Shown here: piece by piece, positions 10,608 to 23,068 of the stretch | How the letters are laid out: each line of letters starts with the position of its first letter | How positions within the stretch are numbered: the first letter of the stretch is position 1 | NCBI GenBank assembly: GCA_018340805.1 | Contig: JACMZG010001913.1 | Coordinates: 6,090,209 to 6,154,208 of the forward strand | Direction of reading: 5' to 3' | From: Microvelia longipes | Taxonomy: Eukaryota; Arthropoda; Insecta; Hemiptera; Veliidae | DNA length: 64,000 nucleotides | Position numbers and translations under genes: made by a program | Notes under the pieces: generated by a model | What the model saw: only the letters and a program-made list of their open reading frames with translations | What the model was told of the DNA's origin: nothing | Database searches by the model: none

Positions 10608-11310
10608 TAGTCCTAGAGCCGGAATTTTCGTCTCTAATCCAAATATGATCCGTTACTTTAATATTGGTTTTCTTTAGTCCTAGAGCCGGAATTTTTGTCT
10701 CTTATCTAAATATGATCCGTTACTTTAATATTGGTTTTCTTTAGTCCTAGAGCCGGAATTTTTGTCTCTAATCCAAATATGATCCGTTACTTTAATATTG
10801 GTTTTCTTTAGTCCTAGAGCCGGAATTTTTGTCTCTAATCCAATATGATCCGTTACTTTAATATTGGTTTTCTTTAGTCCTAGAGCCGGAATTTTTGTCT
10901 CTAACCAATATGATCCGTTACTTTTATTTGGTTTTCTTTAGTCCTAGAGCCGGAATTTTTGTCTCTAATCCAAATATGATCCGTTACTTTAATATTGATT
11001 TTCTTTAGTCCTAGAGCCTGAATTTTTGTCTCTAATCCAAATATGATCCGTTACTTTAATATTGGTTTTCTTTAGTCCTAGAGCCGGAATTTTTGTCTCT
11101 TATCCAAATATGATCCGTTACTTTAAGTCCTAGAGCCGGTTTTTGTCTCTATCCGATCCGTTACTTTTATTGGTTTTCTTTAGTCCTAGAGCCGGAATTT
11201 TTGTCTCTAATCCAAATATGATCCGTTACTTTAATATTGGTTGTCTTTAGTCCTAGAGCCGGAATTTTTGTCTCTAATCCAAATATGATCCGTTACTTTA
11301 CTACTGGTTT
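10608..11310 (+). repeat. 67-bp minisatellite, 11 units
   Basis: Eleven units starting TAGTCCTAGAGCCGGAATTT and ending near GTTACTTTAATATTGGTTTT. Most units are 67 bp; the ninth is shortened to about 58 bp and others have one- to several-base indels. Non-coding. It begins about 490 bp upstream of the transporter start codon. Confidence 0.95.
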
Positions 11311-13580
11311 CCACTGCTGTAACAACACGTGTCCCTACGAGATTTTGTTCCTTGGTGTTTCTGTTCCTTTAAAACTCGACTTCATCGAGTTTTAGCATGC
11401 CCATAGAGCATCATATATTTTCCATGTCTTAAACCCAACTTAAATCTAAAGAATAGGGCTTAAGCCATAAAAGAACAAGGGTTTAGTTTAATACATTTAT
11501 TAATTGGATTATTTAATCATTACAATTGTTGGGGTGAATTGGCCGAACCAAGATTCACCTCACAACCTGTGAGCTGGTTAGCACAAAATGAATAATCGAT
11601 CGGACTGTATTTTTGTTGAAGTGATGGAATAGATAAAAAAGAAAACTTTATGATAATAATTTCGTTATTATTATATACCATAAGCCCATTTATTATGTAC
11701 ATAATAAATAATCTGGCCTTAGCGTGCAAAGAGACCCCAGGAACCCAATGATGATGATGTGTCCTCTTCTCTTTCTTCCTCTTAATATAAAATAAGATGT
11801 GTTTATATTCTAAACCTGTGCTAAGAATTTAAGGTGGTGATTACGTATCCTTAATTGATGGTATGATACTATGAAAGTTGATCCACTGGTGGTGGTGATG
11901 CATGTGAGTTGGTGGGAAGTGGCAATGTCCAAGAAATGGCGCTTGGTAGTTTTAGTTGTGTGAGAGTGTTAACTCTCACACAACTAAAACTACCAAGAAA
12001 TGGAGTTGAAACATGAAAATGGAGACTGAAATGGCTTTAATTAATTAATTATGAAAAAAATGCACATTGAACAATGAATCACCTGTGGCACCACAATTTT
12101 TCTGCATCTAAATTTCCACAGGTTGTTGGATCACAATTTATCAGCTTGAACAGCCACAGAAACTCTAAACATAGATCTAGAAGTTGCTGAGTCTACGTTG
12201 CCTAATAAATTGTGACCAGCAATTTGCAAAACATCGGTGTGTTGCGGGAGTAGCATACTACGTTAATTCCAGGGGGACCTAAATATAGAGTAAATTAAAT
12301 CTAAGTAGGAACTATGGTATATCTTTTAGCTAGATTAACATAAATTAAAAACATTAACAAAAAAAATAAATAAATGTTAGGAGAAGTCCTAACAACAATT
12401 AAAATGAGATTGGTCATTGGATCATTGGTACTTTTAACCAATCCCTGAAGAGGATTGAGATACTTATTTATCCTTAATTAAATACTAATTACCTTTTTAA
12501 CCCCATGTCTCGAACTACACTGAGGAGACTCTCTTTCAAATCCATCTCCCTCTATGCTTACTATGCTCCTTCTATACATAGTATTTTATTCTAAGGTTAT
12601 ATGTCTAGCTCTACCTCGTAAAAATACAACTTCAGCATAATTTCATGATTATCGGTTTCTTTTTTCGACGCATTTATAACGAAAGAACAAAAAATAGTAT
12701 GCTACTAGGGTGTAAAGTGAATTTTTTCGTAACATCAGTAATTATTTTGAGACAGTAAGAAATAATGATTCTGCCGAATGGCATGCTCCTGGTGAAAAAT
12801 ATTTTATCAAAATGAACTTAAAAATGTTTTCATATCTAAAACATTTTTCTTCTTGTAGAATTTTTATTTTCATGTTTATTCCTCGAAGTGATAAAATTCT
12901 ATCGCTGGAAATACTTTTCTGAATTAGTTTTCTGCTGAATGAGTTTATCAGCAATTACATTTACTTTTATTACGATTAAACTTTTTATTGTCTCCTTAAA
13001 ATTCTAATTCTTTAGCGAGTTTTTTAAGAAATAATGAGCTTTTGAAATTGGTATCATGGAGAGGGTGACGGGGAAGTAAACATGTTTAGATTATCAAAAT
13101 ATAAATGTAATATGCTAAAACTTTGTGAAAAATCTGTTTGTTGACAAAACTAATTAACTTATGAAGAACAAGAGGAATCAATAATATGTGTTTGCAGTTC
13201 CTACTTGACATAAACTATGTCACACATCTTAGCTTTGTCTGAACAGTGTTTCACAGAAAATATTTTATTTATATAGTATATGCATTACATCATTTTTTAA
13301 CTTTTGAGTTTGTACAGAAGTATAAGTTTCTATTTTTTATCTTTATAATAATTGTCTCAAATGGCTAACCTTTGTCTTACCGGTGATATAATGGAAAGTG
13401 TAGCTGTCTAATTTATTTTTTTGATTATATATGTTCATAAAAATATTAAATATTTTAATATTTCAACATTTTATTGTCATATATTTGATTGACTATTGAA
13501 CTATTAAATCAGTTTTTGTAGTAAAACTTTTATTTTTATCATTTATTTTGAACTTAGTTAATGACAAATGTTTTTAAATT
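11311..13580. other. No gene seen; one strong hairpin
   Basis: AT-rich sequence without supported coding content. Short frames on the minus strand at 11520-11729 and 12742-12954 lack any recognisable family feature. Apart from the hairpin at 11942-11997 I see nothing in it. Confidence 0.5.
11942..11997. repeat. Perfect 26-bp inverted repeat with 4-nt loop
   Basis: CTTGGTAGTTTTAGTTGTGT and the rest of a 26-nt arm, then GTTA, then the exact complement. The stem is flanked on both sides by AAGAAATGG (11931-11939 and 11996-12004), as if a foldback copy had been made from neighbouring sequence. Confidence 0.9.
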
Positions 13581-13679
13581 AGGTCCCGCGGTGTTCCTCA
13601 AGGCACTCTAACACTCCCCTTACTCTTTTTAACTCCCACTCCGAGTGACATCTCCCTTCCCCTGCCTCCGCCTATCTGA
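13581..13679 (+). pseudogene. Fragment of non-LTR reverse transcriptase (GVPQG region)
   Basis: A short open stretch reads SRGVPQGTLTLPLLFL and then SDISLPLPPP before TGA. R-G-V-P-Q-G followed by P-L-L-F and S-D-I-P-x-P-P is the motif B region of jockey-group reverse transcriptases. The expected YADD does not follow, so this is a small decayed fragment. Confidence 0.5.
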
Positions 13680-14099
13680 GTGAAAAATAGCGTGAAACCC
13701 AGACCCTGGTCTGACAGTGTTCTCTCAACCCGAACATTTTTCATCCATTTCTTCCATATTTTCCTTACGGTTCTTTGCCCTTAACATTTTACTGTTTTCC
13801 CGAAAAACTTTCCTTCTATATAATCCTAGTTGTCGATGCTAATTTGATTAATAGATTCTTTTCAAGTGTTTAAGCTTTATGTTTGTACTTTTGGGATGTG
13901 TGAACACTAGGTGTGACGTATAAAAAAATAAAATTTGAAACGAGATACCTCAGTACTTTTCCTTATAGCTTTGGACTTACTTCATTGGCCCTCAAAATGT
14001 GCGCACTACCTAATACAACTTCGGACTTGCTACGCTCCACCTTAGAACAAACAGTACTCATATGTCTATTGGCTACTAAAACTTCGATTATAAAATAAT

Positions 14100-14560
14100 T
14101 TTAATAATAAATAGTAAGAAAGGTTTATATGTGCCAAGTTTCATCTCATTATCAGCATTAGTTCAATTTTTATCGAATGACTTGTGTACGTTTTTTTTAG
14201 AAAACTGTAAAAAATCATAAAATTATATAATTAAGTTGAACTTTAGTGTAAGTGTACACATTTGCTTAATAAATAAGCACACATAGTTTTGTTATGTACG
14301 ACAAGTATATCTATAATTTTTGTTGGATCATCAAGTAGCATTGAGCGTGGTCAGTGCTGTATGAATGACCGCTGAGTATGATACAGATGCATTTACTATC
14401 TGAGGACGAGCGAAGCAAGTCCGATGACATGGTGCAGTATAAATTTGGCGAATTGTATATTCTAAGGACGAGCGAAGCGATTCCGAAGCAGGGAGGATGA
14501 GCGTAGCGAATCCGATGTGATGAGGAAAAATTCCGAGGTACCCCGTACCCGATTTTTTTA
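14100..14560 (+). repeat. Dispersed repeat family K, CG-rich end
   Basis: Contains GAGGACGAGCGAAGCAAGTC twice and the terminal phrase GAGGTACCCCGTACCCGAT. Related pieces in the same orientation are at 995-1126 and 23212-23290, and inverted at 28765, 32811, 33155, 43548, 59010 and 63218. The minus-strand frame here is not a gene. Confidence 0.7.
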
Positions 14561-14932
14561 AGTATTTAAAAAAATAAAACATGGGGTAAGGGGTACCTTG
14601 GATCTAGAAACATATTATTACTATAACTAACTCTAATACTCTCACAGCTAAAATACTACTTTTTAATTTTAATCGACAATATTAAACTTTTTTGAAAAGT
14701 AAATAAATACAAATGTTTATTAACAAAGAACTAATTAAAGTTTTTTTTTTATCCTAGGGTAAACTTTTCTCATCTCATATTTCTTTATCGCCCACTACAA
14801 AAAATCCAAAATTTCGTTCTTAGGTAAAAAATTAATTTGCAAGCAAATGTTGTGGCTGTGTTTTTAAACTATTGGACATTGCTACTTAACTTTATCCTTT
14901 AAAAAAGTTCTCAGCTTTCCATCGATACCAAC

Positions 14933-15484
14933 TAGGGTTGCCAGATATTAGCCAAGATTGAGCGGGACAAATTTGGCTAGCGAGGGTGGTAGTCCATTTT
15001 TACAACTCAGCTGTAAATAATGATTTTACTACTGTAGAAACTTATTAATGAGCGAAGTAAGACATAATAATTTCTAAAGCAATAAATATCACTTTACAGC
15101 CATATTGCATGTGCAAATTTTTGTAGCATAAGCAAATCAAATTTTCATAACATCAACACCTTCGCAAGACCTAATTTAAAGAGAAAGTTTTTGTCATGTG
15201 CCTTATTGACTCTTAAACTACGACAAGAAGCTTGTTCACCAACCAAATAACATTAATTAAAAATATTTTTACATGATTGAAAGTAAATTTGGGGTTTTAA
15301 TATAATTTTCTTCTTTGCTGTTTGTTTAGAAAAATAATATTACCGACGTTAAATGCTTTCGCGTATTTTATGAAAATTATATTAAATCGGGCATTTTTAG
15401 TTTCGTCGGGATTTTAAATTTGAGCGGGACAAAGGTGTCAATATCGGGACTGTCCCGCCAAAATCTGGACGTCTGGCGACCCTA
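14933..15484. mobile_element. hAT-like non-autonomous element, 552 bp, perfect 8-bp target duplication
   Basis: Terminal inverted repeats TAGGGTTGCCAGA and TCTGGCGACCCTA, a second inner pair around GAGCGGGACAAA, and identical flanks ATACCAAC at 14925-14932 and 15485-15492. Eight-base duplications are typical of the hAT superfamily. No transposase is present. Confidence 0.85.
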
Positions 15485-15679
15485 ATACCAACTATTATTT
15501 TAGTTTAAATAATTTTAAAGCTATTACAGATTTTATTAAATAAAATCGACTTTACAACATAGAAATTGACCTTGTGGGAAACCGGTGAGTGATCAGATAC
15601 ATTATTATAAGTCATTTTTGTTCCACTTTAGCTGTACTATTACCTCTTCTTTTATTTGACGCTTTGTATGAGATTATAA

Positions 15680-15720
15680 TACATACAACACACACACACA
15701 CATATAATATCACACACACA

Positions 15721-15812
<92 letters not shown>

Positions 15813-15815
15813 CAG
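15680..15815. repeat. (CA)n/(TA)n microsatellite
   Basis: ACACACACAC followed by about 90 bp of TA. Confidence 0.95.
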
Positions 15816-16409
15816 GTGTACAAAATAAAATCCCTTCCGAAAGGGTGGTACTACAGCTCATTCTAACAAAAAACTTCATATTAACTACGGTCCGATTCTC
15901 AACCGTTTTCCCACAAGGTCAAATTTCATGATTTTTTAAAACTCCTTGACTTGTATTCAGAAAATGGCTGATATCTCAGAAACTATACAACCTAGCTTCC
16001 AAAGTTGGATTTGAAGCAGTTAGGAAGCTGAGAAAACTTCCTATAAGACAATATGGTTGTTATATCCAAAAATTATGTATTCAAGTCTAAAAAATAGGGA
16101 TATCTCAAAAATTTTAAAAATTTTTTGAGGGTAAATTGAAGCTTAATGAGCCAATTTGAGAACCTCTTGTAGCTAGGAAAACTACCTTGAACACTCCTCT
16201 TTAAGGTTACACTCATAATTATACCCATTTGTCGGGCTATTTTTTGAGTTAGGACTGATATAAACTAAAAAACACCCGAAAATACAAGTTTTTGTGTATT
16301 TCTTGTTAGTTAATTTATGGCGTCTTCATTGTCGAACGTTTTTTAATTCATATATAACGTATTATGCAGAGGACTATTTTAATTATTATTTATAATAAAA
16401 ATAATGAAA

Positions 16410-16830
16410 TATCGCTCATATTGTGACAGTACAATATTCCAATATCAGTACAATCAATCTATTCCAATTCCAATATCGCTCATATTGTGACAGTACAATA
16501 TTCCAATATCACTCAGATTGTGACAGTACAATATTCCAATATCGCTCATATTGTGACAGTACAATATTCCAATATCGCTCATATTGTGACAGTACAATAT
16601 TGTCACGCTCATATTGTGACAGTACAATATTCCAATATCGCTCATATTGTGACAGTACAATATTCCAATATCGCTCATATTGTGACAGTACAATATTGTC
16701 ACGCTCATATTGTGACAGTACAATATGCTCATTTGTGACAGTACAATACGCTCATATTGTGGACAGTACAGTCACGTCACGCTCATATTGTGACAACAAT
16801 ATTCCAATATCGCTCATATTGCTACTTACA
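16410..16830 (+). repeat. 33-bp minisatellite with 30-bp variant units
   Basis: About 13 units of CGCTCATATTGTGACAGTAC followed by AATATTCCAATAT, with some units ending AATATTGTCA instead. The core contains the near-palindrome GTACAATATTG. It is open in several frames on both strands because 33 and 30 are multiples of three. The predicted peptides are just the repeat. Confidence 0.93.
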
Positions 16831-16984
16831 AAACTACAAATGCGACATACTCACTTTATTGCCACAGTCATGTACAGGGCAGTCTCGAGACCACGTAGCA
16901 GCCAACAGACCGAAGACCTTTTAGATAAGTTTGTTTTTAATAAGGAAATTATCTAAATGAGTCTGCGGTTAGGGAGCAAAGAAA

Positions 16985-18900
16985 TTATTCAGGTTTATCT
17001 TCTTCCTTTAAGGATTTCCTTTGTCCTTTCCATCCCGTCCTTTAGTAGATAATATTATACCTATAGGGAATAATTACTAAGTAAAGTCGTGGAACAACTT
17101 TTTCTTAAGTTGTAAGAAAAAAATATATAAACCAAGGAATATAAAAAATCTCCTTTGATAAAACTTGGGATAAGTCAACATAAAAGTTTCTTTTCAAACA
17201 TAATGGATTGGAAAGATTTTAATTAAAAATTTAGGTTTCTGCTTTTGAAAAGTAAACTTTTTTTAATCGCAGCTACAAAGTAGTAAGAATGAATAAATAA
17301 TTTTAAAGTTTTAAACTTAAGTTTTTACCGCAAAGTGCAAAATAATTCTGCATCTATGAAGGCATAATTGATAACTTCTACTCATATTTAATTTAATGAG
17401 AATATATGTTGTTCTTAAAGGATATGAACCAAAAAATGGTGTCTATATTTAATAAGAAAAGTTGTTTTTAGTGGATATTGTTGGGCACTAGACAGGTGAT
17501 TATTACTGTGGCTAGTGTTACCAAAGAGAGGTTTGAAAGGAAGCTCTGAAGGACCATATAAATAATAAGGATAGGTAGAAGGCTGATTTAGATAAATGAT
17601 ATACAAAATATTCATATAACAATATAATATTTAATTAAATTTAGAAGATAACTTATGTGATAAGAAAGCATAAAGCAGTGGAATTGATAATATTAAATAA
17701 ACATGCATCTAAGCCAGTACTTAACTTTAGGAAAATAAATAAAGCAGTTTTGTAAGATAACCAACTCATGCACAAGCTACAATAAATATAAGTTACTGAT
17801 AGCAATAATTTAGCCGTAACCGGCGGGTTAAGCATTGGCTTGATAAGCACCTTAGCACTAAACTTAAACTTATACTAATACAATTAATAAGTCTTAGGCT
17901 AAATAAACTTACTTTAAACACCCAAACGGGGAACCCAAGGGACCTATTATCTACAGAAATAGCCCAATGATAAGGAAATAAATCTATAGCTGGCCAGCTA
18001 AGCGTCATTCGTAGGTGCAACCAAGGTTATTAACCAATCAAAATCCGAGTTATTTCGCCACGGAAGGATGAAAGAGAGTCCAATAGCTGATAGATTAAGC
18101 AGAAGGAAGAAAGCATCGCATAACTGGCGAGAGAAGTTAGATAAGGTGATAGGTACGTACCTGCTGCTTTATACTTAACTCACAGAGACTTGGTTTCGCT
18201 CGGAAACCAGGTCGGTTTACACTCAAAGTAAATCCAGACTTCGCTGATTCTATCGGTAAACAATTTACGGGATCTCACACAAAATTGAGATGTAACTTCA
18301 CTAAAATATCTGAGCTAGCTCGTACGGTTACGCCGTAGATTCTTCACACACCGTCGTAACGGTCAAAAGCGGTTTTAAGCAAATCAAAATACTTTTGAAG
18401 CAGTTGAAAGTGCTGAGTTATCTTGTTTGAAAGCGCTGAGAAAAGAATGAGGAAGGTTACAGACGTGAAGGTTACTTTACGTGACTTCAAAACAAAGTGC
18501 CGGCTTTCCTTACAATAAAGGCCTAATTATTAAGTTGTTTGTACTTATTTCGCTAATATGAAGCTGAAGAAACAAAAGGAACTGAATATTGAAGATAGTG
18601 CTGGTAAAATGAGTGTAAGAAAGTTAAAGATGAGATGGAAGTAATCAGAAGAAACGTAAACAGATTCGCGAGTTTAAACAAGGTATGAATATTAAATTTA
18701 CATACAAAATGGCTTTCAAATTATAAAGGTGAGCTTAAAACTAATAATAATCGTGGTAAACCAAATAAATAATAATAGTAGATAATAAATACAAAATATT
18801 TACAAGGTAAATAAAGAGGGTTTGGGAAGGGATATGTTAGGAAAGTAATTCTCTCATCAGTGCCCCGACAGATATAGACCACAAATTCATGTCCATATTT
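16985..18900. other. No gene seen; 58-bp phrase repeated
   Basis: AT-rich sequence, denser in G+C at about 18000-18520. A phrase with GATCCAAAAAATGGTGTCT occurs at about 17398-17460 and 18903-18963, with weaker versions near 18870 and 19217. Minus-strand frames at 17415-17615, 17653-17850 and 17793-18020 overlap each other and have no family features. Confidence 0.45.
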
Positions 18901-18984
18901 ATTGAGAATACATATTGTTCTTAAAAGATATGATCCAAAAAATGGTGTCTATATTTAATGAGAATAGGTGTGGTTTTTTTGTTA

Positions 18985-19190
18985 AGGCGTCAGTTATTAA
19001 ACTGACTGACACCACGGAGGTCTGGGGTTCGCATCCTAGGTTACGCTCTCAGTTTGTAGAAGATTATTGTTCAAATAACTTATCGCCAACTTTAAATTAC
19101 ACTTTGAGTGTAACGGTTACCACAACCACTAGAGGTGGTTCCCGCAGAGGTTATTACTGATGGGCCGCAAGGCTCTAAACGGTTATTATC
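18985..19190 (+). mobile_element. tRNA-derived SINE, copy 1
   Basis: A box-B-like GGGGTTCGCATCC with upstream GAGGTCT, then body landmarks CGCCAACTTTAAAT, GGTGGTTCCCGCAG and TGATGGGCCGCAAGGC. The same body is at 40041-40266 on the other strand. The tRNA-like head is decayed here. Confidence 0.7.
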
Positions 19191-19510
19191 ATTATTATTA
19201 AGATGTGGTTTTTAATTGATATAGACCAAAAATTTAGTTCCATATTTAATGACTTATAAATTATATATTTATTGCCGCGAGACTTAAATTATATGAATAA
19301 GTTCGTTTACAATGTCGCGCTGCGAGCATTTATGCTACCATGTTGCTGGGTCGCTAAAAGGCAATTTTACGAAGCAGGGAGAGGTGTATTTTCCTTTGAT
19401 GAAAGAAATAACTAACTCATAACTTGGATTAAACTCGTATTAAAATTGTCACAAACAACTTGATCGATTTTTCAACTGAATCAGGTTCATCTATTCAGGT
19501 TCAACTATTC

Positions 19511-19588
19511 AGATTCATCTTTGATAGTCAAAGTAATTAATAGCTATCCTGATAGCTATTAATTACTTTGACTATCATAGATGAATCT
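19511..19588. repeat. 38-bp inverted repeat, 2-nt spacer
   Basis: The left arm 19511-19548 (starting AGATTCATCTTTGATAGTCA) pairs with 19551-19588 with about one mismatch. Cruciform-capable or foldback remnant. Confidence 0.88.
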
Positions 19589-19679
19589 GAATCAACGATT
19601 GGGTTAAAACATAATGAAATGACAAGTTATTAGCTATTGGTATTCATGATAACTTTATGTATAGCCAAACGAATGCGTT

Positions 19680-19975
19680 TAAACATGATTAAGATAAAGA
19701 ATGCTGCGTTTAAACATGATTAAGATAAAGAATGACTGCGTTTAAACATGATTAAGATAAAGAATGACTGCGTTTAAACATGATTAAGGTTTAAACATGA
19801 TTAAGATAAAGAATGACTGCGTTTAAACATTATTAAGATAAAGAATGACTGCGTTTAAACATGATTAAGATAAAAATGACTGCGTTTAAACATGATTAAG
19901 ATAAGAATGACTGCGTTAAACATGATTAAGATAAAGATGACTGCGTTAAAACATGATTAAGATAAAGAATGACTT
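19680..19975 (+). repeat. 32-bp minisatellite, about 9 units
   Basis: Unit GACTGCGTTTAAACATGATT followed by AAGATAAAGAAT, with 1-2 base indels among units and one truncated copy near 19790. Confidence 0.93.
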
Positions 19976-20067
19976 GAACTTTTTAACAGAAGGGTCTTAA
20001 AAAGATTTATTAGATAAAGAGTGGTGACATCAATAGGAAGGTAATATAACGGACTACACTAAACTCT

Positions 20068-20576
20068 AAGGATCTTGAGTAAAAGGGATGACGCATTAAG
20101 GAACTTTAATGACCCAATGGAAATTGTATGAGATAGAAAAATAGGAGCAACCTTACCTTTCCCCATGGTTATAATAAAAAAAGCGCCAAACGCAGGTTAT
20201 GTAGCAAGGTGGTCGAGTTTGCTTCTTAACTTTTTTCTGTACTTCTTGTGATTGTTACATTTGTGATGCTTATTTAATTTTAAATTTTGGATTAATTAAA
20301 TTTTAGCGACTTCAGTGAGTGATAACTTAAGCGTGTTTATAACCTTCTCAAGCAATAAACAATGGGAAACCATTAAGAGGTATGTTTGCCTCTAAAATTT
20401 AAGACCTGCGCTGTTATATGGATTCTAAGCATGCGCAGTTTGTACCGAGAATGTGCAGTTGGTTGACGTGTGTTTCGTGTTGAATTCTCTCTATTTTTTG
20501 GTTTTGGGTTTCGATGGGGTCACTTTGTTGTATGGCAAATCAACTTAGTGCGTCATCCCCTGTATTTAAGATCCTT
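20068..20576. mobile_element. TIR DNA element family G, copy 2
   Basis: Ends AAGGATCTTGAGTAAAAGGG and TGTATTTAAGATCCTT, with internal matches to 2435-3175 (GGCGCCAAACGCAGG-like, TTTGCCTCTAAAATTTAAGA, GTGTTTCGTGTTGAATTC). About 230 bp shorter than copy 1. Confidence 0.72.
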
Positions 20577-20699
20577 GCTAAACTCACAGGACTCAAACTT
20601 ACAGTGACGTGTTCAAGTCCCCGGGTACAGTTTTTATTCTCCGTTTTTTGGGGTCACTTGATGAAATTGCCTTCAGGCTGGCCATATAAAACCTGATTG

Positions 20700-22440
20700 T
20701 TTATGTTTAATATAAATTAATCGGAATTAATTAATTAAATTTCCATTAGTTTAACACCAGAAAGTATTGCACACTATACAGTTTCTTGCAGGTAAACTAA
20801 AGATGTCAAAGTAATAAAGCAATTCAAACATTTTTTATTTGAACACATCTATTAAGACATGTTAAAAGTCTATTAGTGTTACAACTAAGTTTTATGAATG
20901 TAAAAATTGAATTTTTGTATTTTTTATGTATTTTGTAAGTAGCTTTGCTAAATAAATATACATTGCATTTGATTTCATTTAAACTATAAACAGTGACTCG
21001 TAAACTATTAAAAAATTCTTTTGACATGCGGACCACCGTGCCAGAATTTTGTGTTTAGTTTTTCTTGAAATATTCTAAAAAAGAGTTTAACATTTTAAAA
21101 TGTTAAAATAGTTTTTAAGCCAGATCGAATGCCCTATGCATTAGTTTAAATTTTCTCTTTATATTTTCCATTAAAGGGGAAATCGGCTAGAGATAGTCAA
21201 AATAACTTATTAGCTATACTTAAAAATAATGTTTTTTAAATGCAAAGCTCTTTTAATGACTTTATAAATGTTTTAAACAAATTGTAGATTTTAATGGAAA
21301 CTACAAAGCACTTGATTATATTGCTTAGTTACTGTTGTATTGTGTGTGTGTGTGTGTCTGTGTCACGCATAACTCCCACTGTGTTTATGTTAGATAGTTG
21401 AAACTTGGTACGAAAATCAGTCTTTGGGTCAAATTGTGCTGCCCAGAATATCAACATTTTATGTCACCATTAACCCTATTTGTTTAGTCAGCAAAAGTTA
21501 AAAAAACGTAAAAATCGAAATTGATCCGATGAACTTGAAATTTAGCAGGAATATACCTCTCAATATGGCAAACAAATCTTCCGAATTTCGTTTTGATATT
21601 GGCCGCCATTTTGGAATTTAAAATTTTGACGCTTAATAATACCAAAAGTTATACACGTGTTTTTGACATTTAACACGTCGTTGGAACCGCAAAAAAATAG
21701 GAACAAATATAAAAAACTCCGATCAAAATCTACTAATTAGTTTAAAATTTATAAGCGAACTTAATTATTAATTAGTACGACACTTTTGTTAAACGTAAAA
21801 GTGTGTTTACATTTGTCAAGGTTACAAATTTCTGCCAAAAATTCAAAAAAATTAATCTCATAAAAAAATCGGAACTTAATCTCATTTAAGATTATGCGAA
21901 CATGTCGGCGTCGCCCCACCGGGCCGCTTCGCGGCCACATTGTTGTTGTTTTGTATTATGTGTGTTGTTTCACTATTGTTCTTGTTACATGGTATTTTGC
22001 CATGTATCTTGCGAATTTTCACAGTCTTTCTCAAAAATTTGATTTTACTAATTGAGATTTTATTAATACTCCATTATTAATATTATGCCATAATATTAAA
22101 TTTAACAAGCATTATAAACAAAAATATATTCATGATTTTTGTTTTTTAATGAAAATACCGTTTCCGTCACTTAAGATTGTCTGATTGAGATGAAACCGGT
22201 CGCAATCGTTTTAGAATGACTTCGACCATATAAAGACTACTTAGAGGTTCTTCCGCTGTACGGGCCTGCTTAGCTCGGCGTGGTTTAGTAGAAGCCATTT
22301 TTGTCCTGTCTCTCTGGGACAGCAGGCTTACCAGGATGGTGCAATAGGTAGAGGCCCCTCTTTTATACTATATCCCCACCCTCTAACACTACTGAACCCA
22401 ACAGATATTGTACGAGTCTTTGACCTGGACGTATACATAT
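20700..22440. other. No gene seen; dispersed-repeat texture
   Basis: From 21330 a (GT)n tract is followed by phrases such as TGTTAGATAGTTGAAACTTG and ATTGGCCGCCATTTTGGAAT, typical of old repeat consensus sequence. A 70-residue minus frame at 20824-21036 has no recognisable features. Confidence 0.45.
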
Positions 22441-22447
22441 ATACAAC

Positions 22448-22449
<2 letters not shown>

Positions 22450-22511
<62 letters not shown>

Positions 22512-22670
22512 ATTTATATATATAGAGACCAAATATAGATACATTAAAGACAATAGATATATTAAAGACCAATTTCAGCTGAATCACATCATTACAAATG
22601 GCGCAAACAGTTATACATACACATATATCTATATATATATATAATTATATATTTATATATATATATATAT

Positions 22671-22715
<45 letters not shown>

Positions 22716-22760
22716 GTTTGCGCCATTTGTAATGGTGTGATTCAGCTGAAATTGGTCTTA
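22450..22760. repeat. Microsatellite hairpin: 48-bp inverted arms around (TA)n(GT)n
   Basis: The arm at 22563-22612 (AATTTCAGCTGAATCACATC, AAATGGCGCAAACAGT) is repeated inverted at 22713-22760, separated by TA and GT runs. A further (TA)n lies at 22450-22515. Confidence 0.85.
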
Positions 22761-22979
22761 ATCGATTCAGCTAGCCGTCTACCTAAACACGAAATACCTT
22801 GTTTTAAAGCCATTTCAAGTCTCAAAAATTTTTTTTATGACGTCATAACTTTGATGATGACGTCATAAGTTTTTATAAACAAAAGGCCTCGTACCTTCCG
22901 ACATCTCGCGATTTGCAAAGTTTCGTTTCAATTTGAGAACGCCTTCAAAGTTATCGTACGCCATACGAAAGGGTAGAAC

Positions 22980-22982
22980 TCT

Positions 22983-23013
<31 letters not shown>

Positions 23014-23023
23014 TATATATATA

Positions 23024-23065
<42 letters not shown>
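22980..23065. repeat. (TACA)n(TA)n microsatellite
   Basis: Six or more TACA units followed by about 60 bp of TA. Confidence 0.93.

Positions 23066-23068
<3 letters not shown>

Noticed and set aside
16423..16956. 177-residue plus-strand frame and overlapping frames on both strands
   Set aside because: Produced by a tandem repeat whose unit lengths are multiples of three.
17398..18963. Possible LTR pair (58-bp phrase at both ends of a 1.5-kb segment)
   Set aside because: The matching stretch is short, weaker versions occur nearby, there is no primer-binding site, polypurine tract or gag/pol content between them.
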